This document shows, in pieces, positions 8,908-17,527 of a DNA stretch of 64,000 bases (the stretch's first letter is position 1; each line of letters starts with the position of its first letter). The stretch is from Pelomonas sp047654785 (lineage in GTDB: Bacteria > Pseudomonadota > Gammaproteobacteria > Burkholderiales > Burkholderiaceae_C): the NCBI RefSeq assembly GCF_047654785.1, contig NZ_JASGKQ010000001.1:310001-374000 (forward strand), given 5' to 3'. A model generated the notes under the pieces. The model was given only the letters and a program-made list of their open reading frames with translations, searched no databases and was not told the DNA's origin. The position numbers and the translations under genes were made by a program.

Positions 8908-11900
8908 ATGTCCGCAGCCGCCGCCACCGACACGTCCCCCGCCCTGCGCCCCTACCAGCTCGGCGACAACCTCGCGGCCGGGGGCGGCGCGGTCTTCCTG
9001 ACCGGCACGCAGGCGCTGGTGCGGCTGCTGCTGGCGCAGAAGGCGCTGGACGAGCGCGCCGGGCTGAACACGGCCGGCTTCGTCTCCGGCTACCGCGGCT
9101 CGCCGCTGGGCATGGTGGACCAGCAGCTGTGGAAGGCGAAGAAGCGCCTGGACGCCGCGCACGTCGAATTCCTGCCCGCGATCAACGAAGACCTGGCCGC
9201 CACCGCCTGCCTCGGCGTGCAGCGCGTCGCGCTGGACCCGCAGCGCACCGTCGATGGCGTGTTCGCGATGTGGTACGGCAAGGGTCCCGGCGTGGACCGC
9301 TCGGGCGACGCGCTCAAGCATGGCAACGTCTACGGCACGAGCCCGCTGGGCGGCGTGCTCGTCGTCGTGGGCGATGACCACGGCTGCGTCTCCAGCAGCA
9401 CGCCGCACCAGAGCGACCAGGCGCTGCAGGCCTGGAGCATGCCCCTCGTCCACCCGGCCAACGTCGCCGAATACCTGGAGTTCGGCCTGTACGGCTGGGC
9501 CTTGAGCCGCTTCTCGGGCGCCTGGGTCGGCTTCAAGGCGATCTCCGAGGTCGTCGAGAGCGGCATGACGGTGGACCTGGACGCCGTGCCGCTGGACTTC
9601 GGGCACGCGGTCGACCACGTCGCGCCGACGAATCTGCACATCCGCGCGGTGGACCTGCCGTCGCTGGAGCTGGAGTCGCGCCTGGCGCACAAGCTCGACG
9701 CGGTGCGCGCCTTCGCCCGCGTCAACAGCATCGACAAGCACATCGTCACCAGCCCCGCCGCCACGCTGGGCATCGTCACCGTCGGCAAGGCGCACTACGA
9801 CTTCATGGAAGTGCTGCGCCGCCTCGACCTCGACCCCAACGCGCTGGCCGCGGCCGGCGTGCGCGTCTACAAGGTGGGCCTGGTGTTCCCGCTGGAGCCG
9901 ACGCGCATCACCGAGTTCTGCGCCAACCTGACCGACGTGCTCGTCATCGAGGAGAAGGGCCCGGTCGTCGAGCGCCAGATCAAGGAACTGCTCTACCACC
10001 TGCCGGACTTCCAGCGCCCGCGCGTCGTCGGCAAGACCGACGAGCAGGGCCACCCGGTGCTGAGCGCCCTCGGCGAGCTGCGCCCCAGCCGCATCATGGG
10101 CACGGTGGCCGACTGGCTCGCGCGGCTGAACCCGGCGCTGGACCGCCACCACCTCGTCGTCGATTTCCTGACGCCGCAGCTGCTCTCCAACGCCGCCGAC
10201 GCGGTGCGCCGCCAGCCCTATTTCTGCTCCGGCTGCCCGCACAATACTTCTACCCGCCTGCCCGAGGGCTCGCGCGCGCTGGCCGGCATCGGCTGCCACT
10301 TCATGGCGAGCTGGATGGAGCGCGGCACCTCGGGCCTGATCCAGATGGGCGCCGAGGGCGTGGACTGGGCCGCGCACTCCCGGTTCACGAAGGAAAAGCA
10401 CGTCTTCCAGAACCTCGGCGACGGCACCTACTACCACTCGGGCTACCTCGCCATCCGCCAGGCCATCGCGGCGCGCGCCAACATCACCTACAAGATCCTC
10501 TACAACGACGCCGTGGCGATGACCGGCGGCCAGCCGGTGGACGGCAGCACCAGCGTGCCGCAGATCGCGCGCCAGGTGGAGGCCGAGGGCGTCAAGCGGC
10601 TGTGCATCGTCTCCGACGAGATCGGCAAATACGACGGCCACCACGCGCTGTTCCCGGCCGGCACCACCTTCCACGACCGCAGCGAACTGGACGCCGTGCA
10701 GCGCGAACTGCGCGACATCGAAGGCGTCACCGTGCTGATCTACGACCAAACCTGCGCGGCTGAAAAACGCCGCCGCCGCAAGAAGACGGAATTCCCCGAC
10801 CCGCCGAAGCGCATCTTCATCAACGAGGCCGTCTGCGAGGGCTGCGGCGACTGCGGCGTCGCGTCGAACTGCCTGAGCGTGGTGCCGGTCGAAACCGACT
10901 GGGGCCGCAAGCGCGCGATCGAGCAGAGCAGCTGCAACAAGGACTTCTCCTGCGTCAACGGCTTCTGCCCGAGCTTCGTGTCCGTGCATGAGCCCGTGCT
11001 GCGCAAGAAGGCCGGCGCGCGCTACACGCCGCAGGACCTGGCGCGCGAGATTGCCGCCCTCGCGCCGCCCGCGCCGTGGCGCTGGACGGGGCCCTTCGAC
11101 CTGCTGGTCACCGGCGTCGGCGGCACCGGCGTCGTCACCGTCGGCGCGCTGGTGACGATGGCGGCCCATCTCGAAGGCAAGCAAGCCTCGGTGCTGGACT
11201 TCATGGGCTTCGCGCAGAAGGGCGGCGCGGTGCTGAGCTTCGTGCGCGTCGCGCCGACGCTGGACCTGCTCAACCAGGTGCGCATCGACACCCAGCAGGC
11301 CGACGTGCTGCTGGCCTGCGACCTGGTGGTCGGCGCATCGCCCGACGCGCTGGGCACCGTCAAGGCCGGCCGCACCGTCATCCTCGCCAACACGCACGAG
11401 CTGCCCACGGCCGGCTTCGTGCGCAACCCCGACGCCTCGCTGCAGGCCGGCTCGCTGCTGGACAAGATGCGCTTCGCGGTCGGCAGCGACGAACTGCTCG
11501 CCCGCGTCGATGCGCAGAGCATCGCGCAGCGCCTGATGGGCGACACGCTGCCCAGCAACATCGTCATGCTGGGCGCCTGCTGGCAGCGCGGCCTGGTGCC
11601 CGTCGGCGAGGCGGCGCTGATGCGCGCCATCGAGCTGAACGGCGTCGCCGTCGAGGCCAACAAGACCGCCTTCGCGCTCGGCCGGCTCGCCATCGCGGCG
11701 CCGGATGCGATCCAGCGCCTGGCCGGCGACGTGGACGTCGTCAAGCTCTTCAACTACGACCGGCTCGACGGGCCGGACGGGCTGATCGAGCGGCGCGCGC
11801 AGTTCCTGGCCGACTACCAGGACGCCGCCTACGCGCAGCGCTACCGCGCGCTGGTCGCCCGCGTGCGCGAGCAGGAGGCCCGGCTCGGCCAGGGCCAGCG

Positions 11901-12441
11901 GCTGACGCAGGCCGTGGCCCGCCACTACGCCAAGCTGCTGGCGATCAAGGACGAGTACGAGGTCGCGCGGCTCTACACCGACGGCCGCTTCATGGCCGCG
12001 ATGCAAGCGCAGTTCGAGGACTGGAAGTCCCTGAGCTTCCACCTCGCGCCGCCGCTGCTCGGCACGAAGAAGATGGAACTCGGCGCCTGGACCTTCACGC
12101 TGTTCAAGCTGCTGGCCCGGCTCAAGCGCCTGCGCGGCACGGTGCTCGATGTCTTCGGCCGGACCGGGGAGCGCCGGATGGAGCGGCAGCTGATCGCCGA
12201 CTACGAGGCGCTGATCGACGAGATCCTGCCCGCGCTGACGGCCGCCAACCTGGCCACCGCCGTCGAGCTGGCCCGCCTGCCCGAGAAGATCCGCGGCTAC
12301 GGCCCTGTGAAGCAGGCCAACGTCGCCGCCGTGAAGACGCAGTGGCAGGCGCTGCTGGACCGCTTCCACGGCCGGGCCGCCGCGCCGGCGCCCCAGCCCG
12401 TGGCGCCGCCGGTGCGCGTGAAGGGCGTGGCCGAGCTGTGA
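8908..12441 (+). CDS. Indolepyruvate ferredoxin oxidoreductase, alpha-beta fusion
   Basis: 1,177-residue fused 2-oxoacid:ferredoxin oxidoreductase, predicted to convert aryl-pyruvates (from aromatic amino acid transamination) to acyl-CoA with thiamine diphosphate and iron-sulfur clusters. The N-terminal part carries the pyrimidine-binding region. CSGCPHN and GIGCHFM belong to the thiamine/cluster region, and CEGCGDCG with later CXXC-like cysteines is a ferredoxin-like site. The gamma-type domain begins near residue 730 (VTGVGGTGVVTVG). A long C-terminal extension matches bacterial fused versions. ATG at 8908 is preferred over 8848 because GAGGAG precedes it. It is divergent from the Lrp gene and ends 10 bases from the convergent transglutaminase gene. 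Confidence 0.9.
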   Translation: MSAAAATDTSPALRPYQLGDNLAAGGGAVFLTGTQALVRLLLAQKALDERAGLNTAGFVSGYRGSPLGMVDQQLWKAKKRLDAAHVEFLPAINEDLAATACLGVQRVALDPQRTVDGVFAMWYGKGPGVDRSGDALKHGNVYGTSPLGGVLVVVGDDHGCVSSSTPHQSDQALQAWSMPLVHPANVAEYLEFGLYGWALSRFSGAWVGFKAISEVVESGMTVDLDAVPLDFGHAVDHVAPTNLHIRAVDLPSLELESRLAHKLDAVRAFARVNSIDKHIVTSPAATLGIVTVGKAHYDFMEVLRRLDLDPNALAAAGVRVYKVGLVFPLEPTRITEFCANLTDVLVIEEKGPVVERQIKELLYHLPDFQRPRVVGKTDEQGHPVLSALGELRPSRIMGTVADWLARLNPALDRHHLVVDFLTPQLLSNAADAVRRQPYFCSGCPHNTSTRLPEGSRALAGIGCHFMASWMERGTSGLIQMGAEGVDWAAHSRFTKEKHVFQNLGDGTYYHSGYLAIRQAIAARANITYKILYNDAVAMTGGQPVDGSTSVPQIARQVEAEGVKRLCIVSDEIGKYDGHHALFPAGTTFHDRSELDAVQRELRDIEGVTVLIYDQTCAAEKRRRRKKTEFPDPPKRIFINEAVCEGCGDCGVASNCLSVVPVETDWGRKRAIEQSSCNKDFSCVNGFCPSFVSVHEPVLRKKAGARYTPQDLAREIAALAPPAPWRWTGPFDLLVTGVGGTGVVTVGALVTMAAHLEGKQASVLDFMGFAQKGGAVLSFVRVAPTLDLLNQVRIDTQQADVLLACDLVVGASPDALGTVKAGRTVILANTHELPTAGFVRNPDASLQAGSLLDKMRFAVGSDELLARVDAQSIAQRLMGDTLPSNIVMLGACWQRGLVPVGEAALMRAIELNGVAVEANKTAFALGRLAIAAPDAIQRLAGDVDVVKLFNYDRLDGPDGLIERRAQFLADYQDAAYAQRYRALVARVREQEARLGQGQRLTQAVARHYAKLLAIKDEYEVARLYTDGRFMAAMQAQFEDWKSLSFHLAPPLLGTKKMELGAWTFTLFKLLARLKRLRGTVLDVFGRTGERRMERQLIADYEALIDEILPALTAANLATAVELARLPEKIRGYGPVKQANVAAVKTQWQALLDRFHGRAAAPAPQPVAPPVRVKGVAEL

Positions 12442-12451
12442 CGCCCGGCGG

Positions 12452-13387
12452 CTAGGGTGCCGGGGCGTCGCAGGGCGCGACGCTGACGGCCACTGCCAGC
12501 TGCGCGACGCCGCCGCCGCGCAGCACGCCGCGCAGCGGCGCGACGTCGGCGTAGTCGCGGCCCCAGGCGAGGGTGACGTGGTCCAGCCCGGCGGGCACGG
12601 CGTTGGTCGGGTCCAGCGCCAGCCAGCCCTGCTCGGGGCACCACAGCTCCACCCAGGCGTGCGAGGCGTCCGCGCCCACCAGGCGCGGCTGGCCGGCCGG
12701 CGGGCGGGTGAGCAGGTAGCCGGACACGTAGCGCGCCGCCAGGCCCAGCGCGCGGCAGGCGGCGATGAAGACGTGGGCGAAGTCCTGGCACACGCCGCTG
12801 CGCTGCGCCAGCGCGTCGGCCGCGCGCGTGGCGACGGTGGTGCTGTGCGGCAGGTAGCGCAGGTCGGCGTGGATCTGCCGCATCAGCGCCAGCCCGCCCG
12901 CGGCCACCGTGCGGCCCGGCGTGAACGCGCGGCGGGCGTAGGCGGCCAGCGCCTCGTCGGGCAGCGCATGGGGCGAGGCCAGCGCGAACTCGTCGGCCGG
13001 CTGCAGCGCGCGGCCGGCGCGGTAGCGCAGGCCGGCGGCCACGCCCTCCCAGGCCGGGCCGCGGCCGGCCTCGGGCAGCGGGCGCGGCTGCAGCTCGGCC
13101 TCGAAGCGGCTGTCCACCACCAGCCGCTCGTGCATGCGCGCATGGCCGAAGCTGAAGTGCTGGTTGCCCCAGGGGTCGCGGCGCAGGCGGCGCGCCAGCC
13201 CGGCGGCGTTCGGCGCCAGGCCCTCCGGGCTCCAGGCGTCGGGCAGCGGGTCGATGTCGAGCCGCCAGCCCTGCACGCGCTGCCAGGGCGTGTCGCGCGG
13301 CACCAGGCAGGCGGCGTGGTGCGCCCACTCCACCGCGGCCTCGTAGGCGTATTCGGTGACGTGGCGGACGGCGAGCCGGACGGTCAT
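12452..13387 (-). CDS. Transglutaminase-like cysteine peptidase family protein (set A)
   Basis: 311 residues. An N-terminal Bact_transglu_N-type domain (RLAVRHVTEYAYE) is followed by a transglutaminase core with Cys200 (SGVCQDF), His243 (DASHAW) and Asp259 (ALDPTN). In this family the enzyme is thought to act on peptide bonds as a protease or amidase rather than as a cross-linker. Its ATG overlaps the stop of the ATP-grasp/alpha-E gene by 4 bases (ATGA), so the two are translationally coupled. It is the last gene of the minus-strand run. Function in peptide synthesis, editing or tagging is inferred from the gene partnership. Confidence 0.88.
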   Translation of the reverse strand: MTVRLAVRHVTEYAYEAAVEWAHHAACLVPRDTPWQRVQGWRLDIDPLPDAWSPEGLAPNAAGLARRLRRDPWGNQHFSFGHARMHERLVVDSRFEAELQPRPLPEAGRGPAWEGVAAGLRYRAGRALQPADEFALASPHALPDEALAAYARRAFTPGRTVAAGGLALMRQIHADLRYLPHSTTVATRAADALAQRSGVCQDFAHVFIAACRALGLAARYVSGYLLTRPPAGQPRLVGADASHAWVELWCPEQGWLALDPTNAVPAGLDHVTLAWGRDYADVAPLRGVLRGGGVAQLAVAVSVAPCDAPAP

Positions 13388-16041
13388 TGCCACACCCGCT
13401 GCTCGGCGCCGATGACGTGCGCGAAATAGCGCTGGCTGATGAGGCCGGACAGCTCGCCGGCCTGGGCCGCCGCGCGCCGCAGCTGCGTGACCAGCGCCGG
13501 CCCCGGGGCGGCCAGCTCGGCCAGCGGCCAGGCCTCGGGCACGGGCAGGCCGGCGGCGACCGCGGCGGCCCAGTCGGGGTCGTGGCGGGCGAGCTTGGCG
13601 AAGCGCTCGCGCAGCGTGCGCGCCACCCAGGCCAGCGAGCGCGGGTTGTCGGTGTTGTGCACCAGCAGGTGCAGCAGCGGCGGCGCCTCGCGGCGGGCCT
13701 GGAACTGCGCGCGGTAGGTGATCGTGGAGTCGAACACGCCCAGCAGCAGCGCGAAGCCTTCCTCGCTCAGCGCCAGCGGGGCCGGCCCGGCGCCGCCCTG
13801 CGCGAAGGTCTCGGCCAGCACCTCGGCGTGGAAGGACAGCCGCTCGATCTGCCGGCCGATGGACAGCAGGCGCCAGCCGTCGTCGCGGGTCATGCGGTCG
13901 GTCTGCGCGCCGGTGATGGCGGCCAGGTGGGTGTCGGCGCGGGCCAGCACGTTCAGCACGTCGGTGGCGGGGGCGGCCTGCGCGGGGTTGTCGAGCACGG
14001 CGCGCAGGTGCTGCTCGAACTGCGCGGCGGCCTCGTGGATGAGCCGCCAGGCCTCGGGCGACAGCCGCTCGCGCAGCGCCTGCGCGCAGCCCTGCAGCGC
14101 GCGCAGGTTCCAGCCGACGCCGTGGGCGCCGGAGTCCGGCAGCAGCGCGGCCAGCAGCGCCCGCCCGAAGCCGGCGGGGTCGTCCGGCGCCCCCGGCGCG
14201 CCGGGGGCGAGCAGGCCGTGGCGGCGCGCGAGCGCGTCCAGCAGCGGCAGCATGGGCGCCGGCATCGCGCCGCGCTGCCCCATCAGGCTGGCGTCGATGA
14301 GGTGGCGCGCCAGCCGCGCGCTGCTCTCGGCGCGCTCGGTGTAGCGGCCCAGCCAGAACAGGTTCTCGGCGGCGCGGCTGGTCACGGTCCAGTGCACCTG
14401 CGCCATGTCGGCGGCCTGCAGCGGCTGCGGCAGCAGCGTGGTGGCGTCGACCTCGCCGTCGGTCATGACCCAGGTGTCGGCCGTCAGGCTGCCGTGCTGG
14501 ATGGACAGCCAGGCGTCGGCCAGCGCGTCGCGCTTGGGCGCGACGCGGGCGAGGCCGCCGGGCAGCACGGTCCAGCCGCCCTGGCCGTCGGTCAGCGCGA
14601 ACACGCGCAGCACGGCGCCGCGCGGCTCCAGCGCGCCGCGCGTCCAGACCGGCTGCTTGGCGGGCTTGACGCGGGCCTGCAGCGTGTAGGCGGTGGGGTC
14701 GGCGTCGATGCGCTCGGCCAGCGCGCGCAGCGCGTCGCCGTCCAGGTCGGCGGCGACGATGGGCGTGAAGCTGCGCGTGGTGCTGCTGGCGGCGAAGGTG
14801 GGCACGACGATGAACTCCGCCAGCCGCGGCCGCAGCGCGCGCCAGGCGCTGTCCTCGCCGCACCACCAGGTCTGGATGGCCGGCAGCCGCAGCGCCTCGC
14901 CCAGCAGCGCCTCGGCCACGCCGGGCCAGAAGGCGGTGAGGCCGGGGCTCTCCAGCCAGCCGGCGCCGGGCGCGTTGGCGATGACGACCTCGCCCGCGCG
15001 CGCGGCCTGCAGCAGGCCGGGCACGCCGAGCATGGAGTCGGCGCGCAGCTCCAGCGGGTCCAGCCAGTCGTCGTCCACGCGGCGCAGCAGCACGTGGACG
15101 CGCTCCAGGCCGGCCAGCGTCTTCAGGTAGACCTTGTCGGCGCGCACGGCCAGGTCGGCGCCCTCCACCAGCGCGATGCCGAGGTAGCGGGCGAGGAAGG
15201 CCTGCTCGAAATAGGTCTCGCTGCGCGGCCCGGGCGTCAGCAGCGCCACGCGGCTGCGCTCGCCGGCGGGGGACAGCCGCGTCAGCGCGCGGATGAAGTC
15301 GCGGTAGCTGGCCGCCAGGCGCTGCACCGCCATCTGCCGGAAGGCCTCGGGGAACTGCTGGGCGATGATGAGCCGGTTCTCCAGCACATAGCCCAGGCCC
15401 GAGACGGCCTGCGTGCGCTGGCCGGCCACCCACCAGTGGCCGTCGGCGCAGCGCGTCAGGTCGAAGGCCAGCAGGTGCAGGTGCACGCCGCCGGCCGGCG
15501 GGCTGCCATGCATGGCGCGCAGGTACTGCGGGTGGGCCAGCACCAGCGAGGCCGGCAGCAGGCCCTGCTGCAGCAGGCGGCGCTCGCCGTAGGCGTCGGC
15601 CATGGCGGCGTCCAGCAGCCGCGCGCGCTGGGCGACGCCGGCCTCGATGCCGCGCCACTCGTCGGGCTCGATCAGCATGGGCAGCAGCTCCAGCGGCCAG
15701 TGCCGGGCCAGCGCCGGGCCGTCCTGGCCCGGCAGCGGCGGGGCGTCGCTGTGGACGTTGTAGCTGGCGCCGTCCTCCAGCACGCGGCGCTGCACGCGCA
15801 GGGCCTTGGCCGACAGATCCCGCCAGCCCGCCGCGCCGCCGGCCGCGAAGAAGCGCTGCCAGCGCGGGGCCAGGCCGCCCTGCGGTTCGCCGGGCTGGTT
15901 GACCTGGCCGGTCAGCTCGTAGAAATGGCCGTCGCGGCAGCGCAGCGCGGCGGCCTGCGCGAGCGCCAGCGGGTCGGGCGCCAGCGCCTGGGCCTCGGGC
16001 TCGTCGGGGAGCAGGCTCCACTGGCTGGGGGCGGGGGTCAT
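13384..16041 (-). CDS. Circularly permuted ATP-grasp fused to alpha-E domain (set A)
   Basis: 885 residues. Residues about 1-500 are a circularly permuted type 2 ATP-grasp ligase (DUF404/DUF407 type), with conserved segments such as FEQAFLARYLG and the DDWLDPLELRADS acidic region. From about residue 545 the protein continues as an alpha-helical alpha-E (DUF403) domain beginning RAAENLFWLGRYTERAE. In set B the same two modules are separate genes. ATP-grasp enzymes of this group are predicted to form amide bonds. The ATG is chosen because it overlaps the upstream toxin stop as ATGA; the downstream junction with the transglutaminase is also ATGA. Confidence 0.88.
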   Translation of the reverse strand: MTPAPSQWSLLPDEPEAQALAPDPLALAQAAALRCRDGHFYELTGQVNQPGEPQGGLAPRWQRFFAAGGAAGWRDLSAKALRVQRRVLEDGASYNVHSDAPPLPGQDGPALARHWPLELLPMLIEPDEWRGIEAGVAQRARLLDAAMADAYGERRLLQQGLLPASLVLAHPQYLRAMHGSPPAGGVHLHLLAFDLTRCADGHWWVAGQRTQAVSGLGYVLENRLIIAQQFPEAFRQMAVQRLAASYRDFIRALTRLSPAGERSRVALLTPGPRSETYFEQAFLARYLGIALVEGADLAVRADKVYLKTLAGLERVHVLLRRVDDDWLDPLELRADSMLGVPGLLQAARAGEVVIANAPGAGWLESPGLTAFWPGVAEALLGEALRLPAIQTWWCGEDSAWRALRPRLAEFIVVPTFAASSTTRSFTPIVAADLDGDALRALAERIDADPTAYTLQARVKPAKQPVWTRGALEPRGAVLRVFALTDGQGGWTVLPGGLARVAPKRDALADAWLSIQHGSLTADTWVMTDGEVDATTLLPQPLQAADMAQVHWTVTSRAAENLFWLGRYTERAESSARLARHLIDASLMGQRGAMPAPMLPLLDALARRHGLLAPGAPGAPDDPAGFGRALLAALLPDSGAHGVGWNLRALQGCAQALRERLSPEAWRLIHEAAAQFEQHLRAVLDNPAQAAPATDVLNVLARADTHLAAITGAQTDRMTRDDGWRLLSIGRQIERLSFHAEVLAETFAQGGAGPAPLALSEEGFALLLGVFDSTITYRAQFQARREAPPLLHLLVHNTDNPRSLAWVARTLRERFAKLARHDPDWAAAVAAGLPVPEAWPLAELAAPGPALVTQLRRAAAQAGELSGLISQRYFAHVIGAEQRVWQ

Positions 16042-16343
16042 CGGCGCAGCCGCCACGCCGTGGGCTCGCGGCGATGCTGGAAGACCGCGATGACGACGAG
16101 TTCATCCGGCAGCGCGTCGAACACGACGGTGTATGGGAAGCGCTTCACCAGCACGCGCCGCACGTTGTCTTCCACGAGCGGGTGGGCAAGCGGCCGCGAC
16201 GCGGCCGCTTGCACCGCGGCGTCCACGGCCAGCAGGAAATCCCGGTCCAGCCCCGGGGCGCGCTGGCGGTACCAGTCGGCCGCGTCCAGCACTTCCTGGC
16301 GCGCCTGCGGCCGGAACACGATGCGCATCGGTCGGCCCGTCAT
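16038..16343 (-). CDS. ParE/RelE superfamily toxin
   Basis: 101 residues with the compact ParE/RelE layout: N-terminal strand RIVFRPQARQEV, two helices with DAADWYRQRAPGL, and the C-terminal KRFPYTVVF / VVIAVFQHRREP strands typical of this fold. Family members either inhibit gyrase (ParE) or cleave mRNA (RelE); the sequence alone does not decide. The start ATG overlaps the antitoxin stop by 4 bases. Its own stop overlaps the start of the ATP-grasp/alpha-E gene by 4 bases, which is unusual because toxins normally end their operon. Confidence 0.85.
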   Translation of the reverse strand: MTGRPMRIVFRPQARQEVLDAADWYRQRAPGLDRDFLLAVDAAVQAAASRPLAHPLVEDNVRRVLVKRFPYTVVFDALPDELVVIAVFQHRREPTAWRLRR

Positions 16344-16561
16344 CCGGCCCGCGCCAGGCCTTCGGCCAGCACCTGTTCCCATGGAACGGTGTTGGCGGGC
16401 TCCCGCCGGTGTTCTTCACGGCGCAGTCGCACCTCGGCCAGTTGAGGCGCGCTCAGCGGCGCATCGTCGGTGTCGGCCGCGATGCTTTCCCAGATGTCGT
16501 CCACCAACTGCAGGCGCTCGGCCACGGTCAGTTTGCGGAGTTCGGCGATGTCGATGGCCAT
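16340..16561 (-). CDS. Addiction-module antitoxin component
   Basis: 73-residue acidic helical protein of the putative addiction-module component family (IAELRKLTVAERLQLVDDIWESIA motif). It pairs with the ParE/RelE toxin encoded immediately downstream and overlapping by ATGA. AGGAG is placed correctly before the ATG. The antitoxin probably neutralises the toxin by direct binding. This family often lacks an obvious DNA-binding domain, so autoregulation is uncertain. Confidence 0.85.
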   Translation of the reverse strand: MAIDIAELRKLTVAERLQLVDDIWESIAADTDDAPLSAPQLAEVRLRREEHRREPANTVPWEQVLAEGLARAG

Positions 16562-16581
16562 GGCGGCGCTCCTGGAAGGCG

Positions 16582-16612
16582 GAGCCGGGATTTTGCCGCC
16601 GCCACCCGGCTC
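16582..16612 (-). terminator. Hairpin upstream of the antitoxin gene
   Basis: Perfect 8-bp stem GAGCCGGG/CCCGGCTC overlapping the stop of the alpha/beta hydrolase gene. On the minus strand the loop ends in AAAAT. It may partly insulate the toxin-antitoxin genes from the cluster upstream. Confidence 0.35.
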
Positions 16613-17465
16613 ACGGACGCGCCGGCTGCAGAAAGGCCCGCAGCACGCGCTCGGTCGCGTCGGGCGCGTCGCGCCACGGCCCGTGGCCGGTGCCGGCGAA
16701 GCGCTCGAACCGCACCCGCGCCGCCGGCAGCGCGGCGACGATCTCCTCGGCGTCCTCCGGCGGCGTGACGGGGTCCTGCTCGCCGGCCATGACCAGCACC
16801 GGGCAGGCCACGCCGGCCAGACCGGGGCGCAGGTCCATGCCGGGCAGTTCGGTGCGGGTGTGGTCGAACAGGATCTCGGGGCTGAACAGCGCCCAGCCGG
16901 CCGCGTCGGCGGGCTTGGGCGTGGTGTTGTAGAGGTGGCGGCAGTGCTGTTCGTAGGTGGCCCAGGTCGCCGGGCCGGGCTGCTCCCAGAACGCGCGCGC
17001 GGCGGCCGCGGCCTCCGGCCCGCCGAGGCGGCCGAAGTGGTGGACCTTGCGCGCCAGCCCGAAATGGTGCGAGGTGCTGGACAGCACGGCCCGGCCCGGG
17101 TGCGCCGGATGCCGCGCCAGGTAGCGCTGCACGACGAAGCCGCCGAAGCTCTGGCCCAGCACGACCGGCTTGACCAGCCCCAGCGCGTCGCACAGCCGCA
17201 CGATGTCGTCGGCGAACACGTCCAGGCGCATCTCGTCCAGCGGCCGCGGGTCGCTGCGGCCGTGGCCGCGCAGGTCGAAGTAGACGACCTGGCAGAGGTC
17301 CGCGAAGCGGCTGAAGAAGGGCCGGAAGCCGGTGTGGTCGAACCCCGGGCCGCCGTGGACGAGCACGAGCGCGGGCTTCTCGCGCAGCACCGGGCCCTCG
17401 GGAGCGAGGCCCAGGCCCTCGATGTCGACGAAGAGGCGGATGCCGGGCTGGATTTCGATGCGCAT
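16611..17465 (-). CDS. Alpha/beta hydrolase, proline iminopeptidase-like
   Basis: 284 residues, peptidase S33 / alpha-beta hydrolase fold. Oxyanion motif HGGPG near residue 38, nucleophile elbow GQSFGG, acid Asp in EQDPVTPP and catalytic His in GTGHGPW are all present, so the enzyme looks active. No signal peptide; cytoplasmic. HGGPG is typical of proline iminopeptidases and related aminopeptidases, which would fit a peptide-handling role next to the ligase cluster, but small-ester hydrolases share the motif. It is co-directional with the genes on both sides, 62 bases after the DUF2126 gene start-to-stop boundary. Confidence 0.85.
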   Translation of the reverse strand: MRIEIQPGIRLFVDIEGLGLAPEGPVLREKPALVLVHGGPGFDHTGFRPFFSRFADLCQVVYFDLRGHGRSDPRPLDEMRLDVFADDIVRLCDALGLVKPVVLGQSFGGFVVQRYLARHPAHPGRAVLSSTSHHFGLARKVHHFGRLGGPEAAAAARAFWEQPGPATWATYEQHCRHLYNTTPKPADAAGWALFSPEILFDHTRTELPGMDLRPGLAGVACPVLVMAGEQDPVTPPEDAEEIVAALPAARVRFERFAGTGHGPWRDAPDATERVLRAFLQPARP

Positions 17466-17480
17466 GGCCGTTGGCGGTGG

Positions 17481-17510
17481 GGGCGGTCACGCTAGCGTAC
17501 GACACCGCCC
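17481..17510 (-). terminator. Hairpin between DUF2126 gene and hydrolase gene
   Basis: Perfect stem GGGCGGT/ACCGCCC around a 16-base loop that itself contains GCTAGC. It lies in the 62-base gap on the minus strand. No T-run. Confidence 0.3.
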
Positions 17511-17527
17511 CGGGCGGCCGCGCGGCC

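Noticed and set aside
8818..12369. 1,183-codon open frame opposite the indolepyruvate oxidoreductase
   Set aside because: Composition (repeats of HRQ, VDAR) is that of a GC-rich shadow; the plus-strand protein has clear motifs.
13387..16932. 1,181-codon plus-strand open frame across set A
   Set aside because: Mirror of the ATP-grasp/alpha-E fusion; no recognisable protein sequence.
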